Below are positions 51,804 through 64,000 of a stretch of DNA of 64,000 nt, piece after piece. Source of the stretch: Bacteroidota bacterium (lineage in GTDB: Bacteria > Bacteroidota > Ignavibacteria > UBA10030 > UBA8401); the NCBI GenBank assembly GCA_008933835.1, contig WBUG01000008.1, positions 1 to 64,000 of the forward strand. The letters are read 5' to 3'. The number at the start of each line of letters is the position of its first letter. Position 1 is the stretch's first letter. The position numbers and the translations under genes were made by a program. The notes beneath the pieces are model-generated. The model searched no databases. It had not been told where the DNA came from and worked only from the letters and a program-made list of their open reading frames with translations.

Positions 51804-52267
51804 TTCGCACCTCCTTGCTGGACGCCGCTCTTGGTCAGCTGCACCTTCGCGCCGCCGTTGAGCAGTTCGATGTAAGCGTTCCGCTGGTTGAATTTCGGGT
51901 CGTCCATCGGCTTCTCGGGCGAGACGGCGATGGCGGTGCTCATCGAGAGCGCCCCGTCGGCCTGCTGGAAGACGTACACGTTCCGGAACATCGGCGCGGT
52001 GATGAAGTAGAACCCGGCCTTGTCGCGGATGACGCGGACCACCTTCGTGTTCTTCGCGGCCATGGAATCGGCGGCGAACTCCTTCGCCAGCAGCGGTTTC
52101 ACATTGAAGGCGGTGTTGTATTGCCGGGCGGTGACCGTGCCCGAGGCGGGAACGTCGAGGATCTCCTCGGCCGGCCAGGCGAAATCCGCCGGCTGCAGCT
52201 GCAGGGAGGCACAGCCTCCGAGCGCGAGCGCGCCCAGCAGCATCGTTCGGATGAGCGTGTTCTTCAT
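51800..52267 (-). CDS. Lipoprotein of unknown function
   Basis: A 155-residue lipoprotein: the signal sequence MKNTLIRTMLLGALALGGC ends in a lipobox with Cys19. The mature part is rich in short strands (KVVRVIRDKAGFYFITAPMF, NVYVFQQADGALSMSTAIAV) and has no motif I recognise. It starts 25 nt after the gyrA stop and overlaps the coiled-coil protein gene by 4 nt. It is likely co-transcribed with gyrA. Confidence 0.8.
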   Translation of the reverse strand: MKNTLIRTMLLGALALGGCASLQLQPADFAWPAEEILDVPASGTVTARQYNTAFNVKPLLAKEFAADSMAAKNTKVVRVIRDKAGFYFITAPMFRNVYVFQQADGALSMSTAIAVSPEKPMDDPKFNQRNAYIELLNGGAKVQLTKSGVQQGGAK

Positions 52268-52292
52268 GTGGCGTCTCCTGATTGTGATTGGT

Positions 52293-54935
52293 TTATCGCT
52301 TCCCCTTGGTCTTTTTGGACGGCACCGGCCTCTTCGTCGGCGGAGTCCTCTTTGGTACGGCTTTTTTCGAAGCGGCGCCAGTTAATTTTTCTTTACTTTT
52401 CGCCGGCGGCGCCGTCACCGCTTTTTTTTTCTCCGGTTCCGGTTCCGCGGACGGGACGGACGCCGAGGCGCGGGCGCGGTCCGCCGCTGCGAGCTGCTTC
52501 TCCTCTTCGTCCTCCGATGTCACGATGGCGACCGCCGTCACCTCGTCCTTCGCGTCGAGCCGGATGAGCCGGACGCCCGAGGTGTTGCGGCCGGAGACGC
52601 GGATGTCCTTCGCGTTCTGCCGGATGACCATGCCGCTGGAGGTGACCACCACGATGTCGTCGGTGTCCTGCACCTCCTTGATGGCGATCATCTTGCCGGT
52701 CTTGTCCGTGGCCCGCAGCGTGGCGATCCCCTTGCCGCCGCGGTGGCTCACCCGGTATTCATCCAGGTCCGAGCGCTTGCCGAAGCCGTTCTCGGTGGCG
52801 ACGAGGAGCGTGGTCTTGAGCCGGCGCAGCGTGACGGCGCCGATGACCTTGTCCCCCTTCTCCAGCTTGATGGCGCGGACGCCGGAGGCGCCGCGGCCCA
52901 TGGCGCGGACCTCGCTCTCCGGAAAGCGGATGGCGATCCCCTCGTGCGTGCCGATGACGATCTCGTGCGCACCGTCGGTGAGCTTGGCGTCGCGGAGCAG
53001 GTCCTTGCCGTCCAGCGAGATGGCGGTGATGCCGTTGCGGCGCGGATTGCTGAACTCCATCAGCGACGTCTTCTTCATCTGCCCCTCTTCGGTGACCATG
53101 AAGACGAACTGGTTCTCGGTGAACTCACGCACGCCGAGGAACGCGGTGATGTTCTCCTGCGGGTCCTTGGCGATGAGGTTCGTGATGGCCTTCCCCTTGG
53201 AGGTGCGGCCCCCCTCGGGCACTTCGAACACCTTCAGCCAGTAGCACTTCCCCTTGTCCGTGAAGAAGAGGATGTAGTTGTGCGTGCTGGCGATGAACAT
53301 GTGCTCGATGAAGTCCTCTTCGCGCGCGGCCGCGCCGGTGACCCCTTTGCCGCCGCGGGACTGCCGGCGGTAGCCGCTCACCGGGAAGCGCTTGATGTAC
53401 CCGGCGTGCGAGATGGTGATGACCACGTCCTCGTCCGCGATCATGTCCTCGATGCGGAACTCGGTCGTCTTCACCACGATCTCGGTGCGGCGCGGGTCCG
53501 CGTACTTCTCCTTGATCTCGAGCAGCTCCTCCTTGATGATCTGGAGCTGCAGCTGCTTGCTGCCGAGGATGGCCTTGAGCCGGTTGATGAGCTTGATCAC
53601 CTCGCGGTACTCGTCCTCGATCTTCTTGCGCTCCAGTCCGGTGAGGCGCTGCAGGCGCATGTCGAGGATGGCCTGGGCCTGGATCTCGGAGAGCTTGAAC
53701 TTCTTCATCAGCCCCTGCTTGGCGGTCTCGGTGTCCTTCGATGCCTTGATGAGCTTGATGATCGCGTCGATGTTGTCGAGCGCGATGATGTACCCCTCCA
53801 GGATGTGCGCGCGCTTCTCGGCGGCGTCCAGGTCGAACTTGGTGCGGCGGACGACCACTTCGTTGCGGTGCTCGAGGAAGAGGTGGAGCATGTCCTTCAG
53901 CTGCAGCACCTGCGGACGGCCGTCCACCAGCGCCAGCATGATGATGCCGAAGGTGGTCTGCATCGGCGTGAGCTTGTAGAGGTTGTTCAGCACCACGCTC
54001 GCATTGGCGTCGCGCTTCAGGTCCACCACGATGCGCATGCCGTCGCGGTCCGACTCGTCGTTCACCCCGGAGATGTCCTCCAGCTTCTTCTCGCGCACCA
54101 GGTCGGCGATCTTCTCGATGAGCGAGGCCTTGTTCACCTGGTAGGGGATCTCGGAGATGATGATGCTCTGCCGGTCGTTCTTCGCGGTCTCGATGGTCGC
54201 CTTCGCCCGGAGGGTGATCTTGCCGCGTCCGGTACGGTACGCCTCCTTCACGCCGTCGTATCCGTAGATGATGCCGCCGGTGGGGAAGTCGGGCGCCTTG
54301 ATGTGCTTCATCAGCCGCTCGTTGTCGATGGAGCGGTCGGCGATCATCGCCACGAGGCCGTCCACCACCTCGCCGAGGTTGTGCGGCGGGATGTTCGTCG
54401 TCATGCCGACGGCGATGCCGCTGGCGCCGTTGACGAGCAGGTTCGGGACGGCGGCGGGGAGCACGGAGGGCTCCTGCAGCGTGTCGTCGAAGTTCGGGGT
54501 GAAGTTCACCGTGTTCTTCTCGATGTCCTTCAGCATCTCCTCGGCCACGCGGGTCATGCGGCACTCGGTGTAGCGCATCGCCGCGGCGGAGTCGCCGTCG
54601 ATGGAGCCGAAGTTCCCCTGGCCGTCCACCAGCGGGTAGCGCAGCGAGAAGTCCTGCGCCATGCGGACGATGGTGTCGTACACCGACGCGTCGCCGTGCG
54701 GGTGGTACTTGCCGAGCACCTCGCCGACCACGCGGGCGCTCTTCTTGTAGGGACGGTTCGGGGCGAGCCCGAGCTCGTTCATGCCGAAGAGCACGCGGCG
54801 GTGCACCGGTTTCAGGCCGTCGCGCACGTCGGGGAGCGCGCGGGCGACGATGACCGACATCGAGTAATCGATGTACGATCCCTTCATTTCCTCTTCGATG
54901 TCGACAGGGACGATCTTTTCGTTCGTTTGAGCCAT
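52293..54935 (-). CDS. gyrA: DNA gyrase subunit A
   Basis: GyrA cuts and rejoins DNA for negative supercoiling. The 880 residues include the catalytic Tyr122 in [10 protein letters not shown], aligned number-for-number with E. coli. The GyrA box appears as [10 protein letters not shown], then the C-terminal DNA-wrapping propeller. In the quinolone-determining region, [10 protein letters not shown] has Ala at position 83, where E. coli has Ser. The last 45 residues are a Lys/Pro/Ala-rich tail ([14 protein letters not shown]), typical of an acidic/basic regulatory tail but basic here. It follows gyrB by 22 nt. Confidence 0.97.
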   Translation of the reverse strand: MAQTNEKIVPVDIEEEMKGSYIDYSMSVIVARALPDVRDGLKPVHRRVLFGMNELGLAPNRPYKKSARVVGEVLGKYHPHGDASVYDTIVRMAQDFSLRYPLVDGQGNFGSIDGDSAAAMRYTECRMTRVAEEMLKDIEKNTVNFTPNFDDTLQEPSVLPAAVPNLLVNGASGIAVGMTTNIPPHNLGEVVDGLVAMIADRSIDNERLMKHIKAPDFPTGGIIYGYDGVKEAYRTGRGKITLRAKATIETAKNDRQSIIISEIPYQVNKASLIEKIADLVREKKLEDISGVNDESDRDGMRIVVDLKRDANASVVLNNLYKLTPMQTTFGIIMLALVDGRPQVLQLKDMLHLFLEHRNEVVVRRTKFDLDAAEKRAHILEGYIIALDNIDAIIKLIKASKDTETAKQGLMKKFKLSEIQAQAILDMRLQRLTGLERKKIEDEYREVIKLINRLKAILGSKQLQLQIIKEELLEIKEKYADPRRTEIVVKTTEFRIEDMIADEDVVITISHAGYIKRFPVSGYRRQSRGGKGVTGAAAREEDFIEHMFIASTHNYILFFTDKGKCYWLKVFEVPEGGRTSKGKAITNLIAKDPQENITAFLGVREFTENQFVFMVTEEGQMKKTSLMEFSNPRRNGITAISLDGKDLLRDAKLTDGAHEIVIGTHEGIAIRFPESEVRAMGRGASGVRAIKLEKGDKVIGAVTLRRLKTTLLVATENGFGKRSDLDEYRVSHRGGKGIATLRATDKTGKMIAIKEVQDTDDIVVVTSSGMVIRQNAKDIRVSGRNTSGVRLIRLDAKDEVTAVAIVTSEDEEEKQLAAADRARASASVPSAEPEPEKKKAVTAPPAKSKEKLTGAASKKAVPKRTPPTKRPVPSKKTKGKR

Positions 54936-54957
54936 ACGTTCGTTGGTTGTTCGGTGG

Positions 54958-58405
<3,448 letters not shown>

Positions 58406-58420
58406 TCCATGGCCGTCCGC

Positions 58421-59539
58421 TTAATTGTTCAAGCGCACCGGCATGATGAGCATCAGCACGTCCTCGCCCTCCCGGGGGGCGGCGGGCGAGATGACCGCAG
58501 CGCGGTTCGGGGAGCTCATGCGGAACTCGACCTCGTCCGCCTCGAGGTGCGACAGCACGTCCACCACGTAGCCGGAGTTGAAGCCGATCTCGATCTCGTC
58601 GTCGTTGTAGTCGCAGGAGACCTTTTCCTTCGCCTCACTGCCGAAGTCCTGGTCCTCCGCGGTGACCCGGATCTCGTCCTTGGCGACCGAGAAGCGGATC
58701 TGGTGCGTGGTGGAATTGGAGTAGAGCGAGACGCGCCGGACGGACTGCAGCATCTCGTGCTTGTTCACCACCAGCCGCTTCTCGTTGTCCTGCGGGATGA
58801 CGCTCTCGTAGTTCGGATACTTCTCCTCGATGAGCCGAGAGATGAGCGAGGTGCCGTCGAACCGGAACATCACGTGCGTTCCGGTGATGAGCACCTTGGT
58901 GGAGGCGCCCGCGGCGACCTTGTCCAGCAGGGACAGCGCCTTGGCGGGGATGATGATGTCCTTCGTGATCTTCACGGCCGGGATGTTCGAGTGCACGACC
59001 CGCACGAGCCGGTGTCCGTCCGTCGCCACGGTGCGCACCTGTCCCTTGGAGAACTGGAACAGCACCCCCATCATCGCGGGACGCAGTTCGTCCGCCGAAA
59101 CGGCGAAGAGGGTGGTGCCGATGAGCCGCTGCAGCACCGGCACGTCGAACGGGATCTCGGTCTCCCCCTTGAACTCGGGAATGGCGGGGAACTCCTCGCT
59201 GCTCTCTCCGGTCAGCGTGTACTCGCCGTTATCGGTCTTCATCTTCACCTTGTTGGACTCGGTGTCGATGGTGAAGACGATGTTGGTGTCCGGCAGCGCC
59301 CGCACCGTGTCGAAGATCTTCTTCGCCGGAATGGCGATGGTGCCGTTCTGTCCCCCCTGCACTTCCAGGGAGACGGAGACGGATATTTCCAGGTCGGTGG
59401 CGGTGATCTTCAACGTATTGGCATGGATGTCGAACAGCAGATTCTCCAGGATGGGGAGGGTGGAACGCGTGGGGACCACGCTGACGGTCTTCGACAAGGC
59501 CTTCTGCAGATCGGAGCTCCGAACGGAAAATTTCATCAT
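58421..59539 (-). CDS. dnaN: DNA polymerase III sliding clamp (beta subunit)
   Basis: The ring-shaped clamp holds polymerase III on DNA. The 372 residues form three similar domains. Family segments are SDLQKALSKTVSVVPTRSTL at the N-terminus, VATDGHRLVRV in the middle, and a C-terminus ending LMIMPVRLNN, which forms the hydrophobic protein-binding cleft. Two tandem ATGs occur; AGGAG lies 4 nt before the first and 7 nt before the second. It has its own promoter, 430 bp from dnaA. Confidence 0.97.
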   Translation of the reverse strand: MMKFSVRSSDLQKALSKTVSVVPTRSTLPILENLLFDIHANTLKITATDLEISVSVSLEVQGGQNGTIAIPAKKIFDTVRALPDTNIVFTIDTESNKVKMKTDNGEYTLTGESSEEFPAIPEFKGETEIPFDVPVLQRLIGTTLFAVSADELRPAMMGVLFQFSKGQVRTVATDGHRLVRVVHSNIPAVKITKDIIIPAKALSLLDKVAAGASTKVLITGTHVMFRFDGTSLISRLIEEKYPNYESVIPQDNEKRLVVNKHEMLQSVRRVSLYSNSTTHQIRFSVAKDEIRVTAEDQDFGSEAKEKVSCDYNDDEIEIGFNSGYVVDVLSHLEADEVEFRMSSPNRAAVISPAAPREGEDVLMLIMPVRLNN

Positions 59540-59584
59540 CTATCTCCTGAAAAGTGTGGGAGGGTGCGGAGGATTCAGTATATC

Positions 59585-59613
59585 AATATACGAAAAAGAC
59601 GCCGGAAACTCAA
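59585..59613 (-). promoter_or_regulatory. Promoter for dnaN
   Basis: On the minus strand TTGAGT (59613-59608), 17-bp spacer, TATATTG (59590-59584). The transcript would start near 59578, with AGGAG before the dnaN start. Confidence 0.6.
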
Positions 59614-59624
59614 AGGAAAGAGCC

Positions 59625-59905
59625 CTGTAACCCTATACCATATATGGAGGTTACGCGGTATATAATGATGGATTTTTAAAGAAGAATACTAACACTAATA
59701 ATGGGTGTGGACATGTGCATAACCATGTGAAAAACCATGTACACGGCGGTGTACGGACGTACGGCGGTGTGGAGAAGTTGTGTGAATGGAATCCGGTTGT
59801 CCACACGTATCCACACCGGACGGGATGCGGCGCTGAACGGGCGAACTATCAACATCGAATTCACATCTGTGCACATGTTCTGCCATGGGGAATGTGGATA
59901 ACCGT
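59625..59905. other. Origin region, dnaN-dnaA side: AT-rich stretch plus DnaA boxes
   Basis: The 430-bp dnaN-dnaA gap holds an AT-rich tract (59625-59705) and DnaA boxes. One box is perfect, TGTGGATAA (59893-59901). Near matches are TGTGCATAA (59714-59722), TGTGGACAT (59706-59714), TTGTCCACA (59797-59805) and GTATCCACA (59807-59815). The last two lie one helical turn apart. No coding frame of note is seen here. Confidence 0.7.
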
Positions 59906-59968
59906 CCGTTTAAAAAGAGAGAAGGCGGACAGTGAACGGCCCGCCTTCTCTCGCTCCGCACGGCTCGT

Positions 59969-61411
59969 TCACCGCGAGAGGATCTCTATCTTCCTCCGCA
60001 CCTGTTCCATCGACGTCCGGAACTTCGGGTCGATCTTCAATTGCTCCTCGACCGTCTGGTAGGCGTGGATGACCGTGCTGTGGTCCCGGCCCCCGAAGTT
60101 CAGTCCGATAGTCTTCAGGGAACAGTTGGTCAGTTCCTTCGCCAGGTACATCGCCACCTGCCGCGCGATGACCACCTCCTGCTTGCGCGTCTTGGCGCGG
60201 AGCAGGTCGCTCGGCAGGTCGTAGAACTCCGAAACGATGCGCTGGATCTCCTCGACGGAGAGGGGCGACTTCACGTCGTTCACGATGGAGCGGAGCACCT
60301 CGCGCGCCAGGTCGATGTCCACTTCCTTCCCCTCGAGCGACGCCTTGAACAGCAGGCTGGTGTAGCATCCCTCCAGCTCGCGCACGTTGGAAGTGACGTT
60401 GGCCGCCACGAAATCGAGCACCTGGTCCGGGATGTTCACGCTCTCGTCCTCGCACTTCTTCCGCAGGATGGCGGTGCGCGTCTCGAGGTCCGGCGGCTGG
60501 ATGTCCGCCGTGAGGCCCCACTGGAAGCGGGAGATGAGCCGGTCGTCCAGTCCCTGCAGTTCCTTCGGCGGCCGGTCCGACGACAGGATGATCTGTTTGC
60601 CGAGCTGATGGAGGGAGTTGAAGGTGTGGAAGAAGCTGTCCTGCGTCTTCTCCTTGCCGGAGAAGAACTGGATGTCGTCCACGATGAGGATGTCCATGCT
60701 CCGGTAGAAGTTCGAGAACTCGTTGGTCCGGTCACCCCGGATGGCGTCGATGAACTCGATGGTGAACTTCTCGCTGGAGATGTACATCACCCGCTTCGCC
60801 TTCCCGTGCTCCAGGGCGTAGTTGCCGATGGCCTGCATCAGGTGCGTCTTGCCGAGACCCGTTCCGCCGTACAGCACCAGCGGGTTGAACGAGGTGCCGC
60901 CCGGATTGTTCGCCACCGCCATCGCGGCGGCGCGCGCCAGCTGGTTGCTCTCCCCCTTGATGAAGTTGGCGAAGGTGTAGCGGCGGTTCAGGTTCGTCTT
61001 GTCGTACTCCAGAGGCCGCACGCTCTCCGCCGGCTCGATGCGCGCCTGCAGCGCCTCGTTCGCCTTCTGGCCGATCTCCGCGGCCGAGACGACCACGGAG
61101 GGGAGCGGTTCGTCCACCGGCGTCACGTTGTACGTCACCTTCACGCTCCGGCCGAAGACCTTCTGCAGGGCGCCGGCGACGAGGCCGTGGTAGTGTTCCT
61201 CAAGCCACTCGAAGAAGAACTGGCTCGGAACGTTCACCATCAGTTCGCCGTTCTCGTACCGGACCGGCTTGATGGGCTCGAACCACGTCTTGAAACTCTG
61301 CGAGTTGATCTGCGGCTGGATGAGGGAGAGCACCTCTCCCCAGGATGCGTCGAGCTGTTCGGACAGCGGACCGGATCCGTCCGAAATGTCCGTGTGGGCG
61401 ATGGAAATCAT
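59969..61411 (-). CDS. dnaA: Chromosomal replication initiator protein DnaA
   Basis: DnaA binds the origin and melts it. The 480 residues show domain I with SFKTWFEPIKP, a short linker, and the AAA+ domain with Walker A GGTGLGKTHLMQAIG and Walker B ILIVDDIQFFSGK. Domain IV is the helix-turn-helix region ending in the signature GGRDHSTVIHAY. DnaA boxes lie on both sides of the gene, so it is likely autoregulated. It is divergent from rpmH. Confidence 0.98.
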   Translation of the reverse strand: MISIAHTDISDGSGPLSEQLDASWGEVLSLIQPQINSQSFKTWFEPIKPVRYENGELMVNVPSQFFFEWLEEHYHGLVAGALQKVFGRSVKVTYNVTPVDEPLPSVVVSAAEIGQKANEALQARIEPAESVRPLEYDKTNLNRRYTFANFIKGESNQLARAAAMAVANNPGGTSFNPLVLYGGTGLGKTHLMQAIGNYALEHGKAKRVMYISSEKFTIEFIDAIRGDRTNEFSNFYRSMDILIVDDIQFFSGKEKTQDSFFHTFNSLHQLGKQIILSSDRPPKELQGLDDRLISRFQWGLTADIQPPDLETRTAILRKKCEDESVNIPDQVLDFVAANVTSNVRELEGCYTSLLFKASLEGKEVDIDLAREVLRSIVNDVKSPLSVEEIQRIVSEFYDLPSDLLRAKTRKQEVVIARQVAMYLAKELTNCSLKTIGLNFGGRDHSTVIHAYQTVEEQLKIDPKFRTSMEQVRRKIEILSR

Positions 61412-61423
61412 ACAGAATGGAAC

Positions 61424-61741
61424 TTATCAACAGTTATCGTCACGTTGTCCACACCGTTGTGCACAACGCGAAAAATCGTAATTCAGACACTTAGAGACAG
61501 GAATAGAATTATACACATCACCGACCCCGCCGTAACCCGTTGAAAAATAATGTACCTTTAAAGACGAGACCGCACTTATCAACAGAGAATGTGAATATCT
61601 TTTTCCGCCCCTTCCACCGTGCTTCCATGTGTGTGTGCGGAGTGAAAAGTTATCCACATTCCATCCACACGTACGGAAGCATCGTTCCTTTATGAAGTAT
61701 AGGATGTTGATATCCCCTCTGTCAAGTACTAATGTGGATAA
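61424..61741. other. Origin region, dnaA-rpmH side: DnaA box cluster
   Basis: The 444-bp gap between dnaA and rpmH contains two perfect boxes, TTATCCACA (61650-61658) and TGTGGATAA (61733-61741). Near matches are TTATCAACA (61424-61432 and 61576-61584), TTGTCCACA (61445-61453), TTGTGCACA (61457-61465) and CCATCCACA (61661-61669). AT-rich DNA lies between them. Together with the cluster at 59706-59901 it makes a bipartite layout around dnaA. Confidence 0.78.
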
Positions 61742-61796
61742 CTTTTAAATTGTTGGAAATCAGCGTGAAAAAAGGGGAAAGAGGGGTAAAAAACTC

Positions 61797-61825
61797 TTGT
61801 TTAGAGACGCCCCGTTTCGTATCTT
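61797..61825 (+). promoter_or_regulatory. Promoter for rpmH
   Basis: TTGTTT (61797-61802), 17-bp spacer, TATCTTG (61820-61826), 30 nt before the start codon. The -10 is identical to that of the ilv leader promoter. Confidence 0.65.
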
Positions 61826-61855
61826 GGGGGATATTTTTTCAACCAAGGAGAAGCA

Positions 61856-62008
61856 ATGAAACGTACTTTTCAGCCGCACAAGCGGAAACGCCGGAATACC
61901 CACGGTTTTCGTGAGCGCATGTCCACCAAGAACGGCCGCAAGGTCCTTTCCAGCCGCCGTGCGAAGGGGCGCCACAAACTGACCGTCAGCGACGAACCGC
62001 GGAACTGA
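61856..62008 (+). CDS. rpmH: 50S ribosomal protein L34
   Basis: The 50-residue basic protein begins [20 protein letters not shown] and continues [19 protein letters not shown], the full L34 signature. Its short acidic C-terminus (VSDEPRN) extends slightly past the usual 44-46 residues. ATG follows AAGGAGAAGCA, a clear ribosome site. It begins the conserved rpmH-rnpA-yidD-yidC cluster beside the origin. Confidence 0.97.
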   Translation: MKRTFQPHKRKRRNTHGFRERMSTKNGRKVLSSRRAKGRHKLTVSDEPRN

Positions 62009-62079
62009 CCGCGGCGTCGCACCGTGTTCGGCAGCGCCCCTCACGTTCGTCAACACGCCCGGCCGGCGGCGACCCCATC

Positions 62080-62472
62080 GTGCAGCAGACACTCCCCAAA
62101 TCCTCCATCCTCCGCGGCTACCAATCGTTCAGCAGGGTCATTTCACAGGGATTCGTCCTCCAGGGTGCCGTGCTGACGGCGTACGTCGAGGTGGTGCGAA
62201 CGGAGACTGCGGGCGGAGCGGTGATCGGGTTCGCGGTGGCGAAGAAGCGGGTGCCGCTCGCCGTACGGCGGAACCGCATCCGCCGGCTGATGCGGGAGGC
62301 GGTGCGGAAGGGATTCCGGGCGGTGCAGGATTCGGCGGAAGCGAAGAGCGAACAGGTGTCCGTGGTGCTCTCCTATAAAGGAAGGCCGGGCATGGATCCC
62401 CGCCGGATGACCTTGAGCGTCATCGAGCCGGACTGGACCGCGCTGCGCGCGCGCATCCTGGAGAAGCTGTGA
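62080..62472 (+). CDS. rnpA: Ribonuclease P protein component
   Basis: RnpA is the protein cofactor of the tRNA 5'-processing ribozyme. The 130 residues contain the conserved basic helix [16 protein letters not shown] (about residues 65-80), preceded by [12 protein letters not shown]. The N-terminal [14 protein letters not shown] corresponds to the F-x-x-V substrate cleft. The start is GTG at 62080. Its stop overlaps the GTG start of yidD by 4 nt. Confidence 0.94.
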   Translation: MQQTLPKSSILRGYQSFSRVISQGFVLQGAVLTAYVEVVRTETAGGAVIGFAVAKKRVPLAVRRNRIRRLMREAVRKGFRAVQDSAEAKSEQVSVVLSYKGRPGMDPRRMTLSVIEPDWTALRARILEKL

Positions 62473-62708
62473 GAAGCGCCGCCATCCTCCTCATCCGGAT
62501 GTACCAGCTCATCATCTCCCCGTTCCTTCCGGCGAACTCGTGCCGGTTCCATCCCACCTGTTCCCAGTACACGATGGACGCGATACGGAAGCACGGCGTC
62601 CTGAAAGGCATCGTTCTCGGCACCGTGCGCATCGCGAAGTGTCATCCGTACCACGAGGGGGGATACGATCCGGTGCCGGACGAATTCACGTTCACGAAAC
62701 GCCGGTGA
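62469..62708 (+). CDS. yidD: Membrane protein insertion efficiency factor YidD
   Basis: The 79-residue protein is defined by [19 protein letters not shown] with its two cysteines and a third in [16 protein letters not shown]. YidD assists YidC-dependent insertion at the inner membrane. An N-terminal amphipathic helix ([11 protein letters not shown]) is visible. GTG start overlaps rnpA, and yidC starts 18 nt after the stop. Confidence 0.95.
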   Translation: MRSAAILLIRMYQLIISPFLPANSCRFHPTCSQYTMDAIRKHGVLKGIVLGTVRIAKCHPYHEGGYDPVPDEFTFTKRR

Positions 62709-62726
62709 CCCGGCCAACGAAACCCT

Positions 62727-64000
62727 ATGGGCAGACAAGAGACCTTCGGATTCATCCTCATCGCCGCCGTCCTGATGGCGTGGATGTGGTTCACCTCTCC
62801 GCAGCGGCAGACGCCGCCGCCGGAACCTCCGGCCGCCGAAACGGCGGTACAGCGTGACGCCGCACCGTCGTCGTTGCCGGCCGCTCCCGCGGTGACCGCC
62901 GCCCCCGTGCCGGTCGCCGCCGCGGACACGCTCGGCCGCTACTTCGCCGGTACGGACAGCGGCACCGAACGCACCATCACCGTCGAAACGGACCGCTACA
63001 TCGCCGAGCTCAGCACGCACGGCGGCACCATCGTGCGCTGGACGCTGAAGGGGTACTCGACGTGGGACGGCGGACACCCCGTGCAGCTGGTGAACGGCCG
63101 CTCCGACTACAGCGTGCTCTTCACCACCACCGACGGGAAGATAATCGACACGAAGCACCTCTTCTTCCAGACCTCCTCCGTCGCGCGGCGGACCCTCACC
63201 GGCAGCGACGAAGCGACGGTGGAGATGGTGCTGACGGCGCGCGAGGGACGCATCGTGAAGACGTTCACCTTCCGCAACGGCCGCTACGATTTCACCTCGG
63301 ACATCCGTTTCGAGGGGATGCAGAACGTGGTGGCGAACTACGAGTATCAGGTGCTGTGGGAGCACGGCGTGAAGTACACGGAGTTCAACAGCGTGGACGA
63401 GTCGAACTCCGCCGCCGCCTTCACCTACGGCGGGGGAGAGCTGAAGGAGGTCAACGCCTCCTCTGTCGGCGACAATCCGAAGGAGGACCCCTCCGGACAG
63501 ACCGACTGGGTGGCGGTGCGGAGCAAGTACTTCGCCGCGGCGCTCCTCTCCGAAGACCGCAAGGCGAGCGGCGCGTACCTGGAAGGGACGCACACCTCGG
63601 CGCCGGACAACGGTTCCGTGGAGCGGTACGCGGTCGCCCTCAAGTATCCGTTCAAGAACACGATGATGGAGAGCGCGAAGCTGACGGTGTACCTCGGTCC
63701 GCTCGAGTACTCGACGCTCGAATCGTACGGCCGCGGACTGCACGACATCATGTCGCTCGGCTGGTCGTGGATCCGTCCGCTCACAGTGTACCTCTTCATC
63801 CCGCTCTTCAACATCCTGCACTCGTTCATCCCGAACTACGGGCTGGTCATCATCGTCTTCTCCCTCGTCATCAAACTGGCGCTCCATCCGCTGACGCGGA
63901 GCAGCATGCGCTCCATGCGGAACATGCAGAAGCTGCAGCCGCTGATGCAGGAGCTGCGCGAGAAGTACCAGAACGACCCGCAGACGATGAACCTGCAGAC
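62727..64000 (+). CDS. yidC: Membrane protein insertase YidC (3' end cut off by window edge)
   Basis: About 424 N-terminal residues are visible. The first membrane helix (TFGFILIAAVLMAWMWFTS) is followed by a Pro/Ala-rich linker and the large periplasmic P1 domain (about residues 70-340). The first helices of the conserved insertase core follow (LTVYLFIPLFNILHSFIPNY, GLVIIVFSLVIKLALHPLT), then the cytoplasmic region KLQPLMQELREKYQNDPQ. The remaining three helices lie beyond the edge. The layout is that of the long Gram-negative form. ATG chosen at 62727 for the hydrophobic start. Confidence 0.96.
   Translation, partial: MGRQETFGFILIAAVLMAWMWFTSPQRQTPPPEPPAAETAVQRDAAPSSLPAAPAVTAAPVPVAAADTLGRYFAGTDSGTERTITVETDRYIAELSTHGGTIVRWTLKGYSTWDGGHPVQLVNGRSDYSVLFTTTDGKIIDTKHLFFQTSSVARRTLTGSDEATVEMVLTAREGRIVKTFTFRNGRYDFTSDIRFEGMQNVVANYEYQVLWEHGVKYTEFNSVDESNSAAAFTYGGGELKEVNASSVGDNPKEDPSGQTDWVAVRSKYFAAALLSEDRKASGAYLEGTHTSAPDNGSVERYAVALKYPFKNTMMESAKLTVYLGPLEYSTLESYGRGLHDIMSLGWSWIRPLTVYLFIPLFNILHSFIPNYGLVIIVFSLVIKLALHPLTRSSMRSMRNMQKLQPLMQELREKYQNDPQTMNLQ

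Noticed and set aside
61460-61560. TTACGG-N17-TATAAT as the dnaA promoter on the minus strand
   Set aside because: The -10 is good, but the -35 hexamer fits poorly and the element differs from the other promoters here; kept out of the feature list.

Overview
The window is GC-rich bacterial chromosome around the replication origin. Gene content and promoter shape suggest a member of the Bacteroidota/Chlorobiota (FCB) group, perhaps Ignavibacteria- or Kapabacteria-like. The clues are an IlvC of the Bacteroidota-like size, DUF2141 and GxxExxY proteins, several secreted or outer-membrane proteins, weak Shine-Dalgarno use, and promoters of the form TTGnnT-N17-TAnnTTG. The lineage is an inference; no rRNA is present.

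Layout. (1) 1-4392, minus strand: murQ (cut by the left edge), rsmG, mnmG, mnmE. Two copies of the same 14-bp parS-like palindrome sit in the two 21-bp gaps on either side of mnmG. (2) 4408-28709, plus strand: a 24-kb run for amino-acid synthesis: ilvB-ilvN-gltB-(DUF2141)-ilvC-cimA-aroF-leuA-leuC, panD, leuD-proC, leuB-aldo/keto reductase-lysC-rof-thrC-[GxxExxY cassette]-thrB, then a TauE-type exporter and a secreted nuclease. ilvB is preceded by a 49-codon Leu/Ile-rich leader peptide that uses codons rare in this genome, followed by competing hairpins, which looks like an attenuator. (3) 28716-38980: accessory genes: beta-propeller protein, AspT/YidE-type transporter, acetyltransferase, glycan genes (GT2, GT4, methyltransferase) and a divergent SF1-helicase-like protein. 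(4) 38980-50600: ilvD, serine hydrolase, NhaA, a duplicated membrane protein, metallophosphoesterase, F420-type reductase, ECF sigma factor with a small membrane protein, and an M1 peptidase joined to a probable outer-membrane barrel. (5) 50376-61411, minus strand: dnaA-dnaN-recF-dciA-gyrB-gyrA followed by a lipoprotein, a coiled-coil membrane protein and a small unknown protein, closed by a strong terminator. (6) 61856-64000, plus strand: rpmH-rnpA-yidD-yidC (cut by the right edge).

DnaA boxes lie on both sides of dnaA (59706-59901 and 61424-61741), so the origin appears bipartite. Pyruvate-derived branched-chain amino acids are nearly complete here: citramalate route (CimA, LeuCD, LeuB) plus IlvBN, IlvC, IlvD and LeuA. 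LysC, ThrB and ThrC cover part of the threonine route, and GltB supplies glutamate for transamination. The most noteworthy items are the putative ilv leader, the GxxExxY unit with inverted repeats placed exactly between thrC and thrB, the period-7/8 intergenic repeats, the paired parS-like sites, the degenerate helicase and the bipartite origin.
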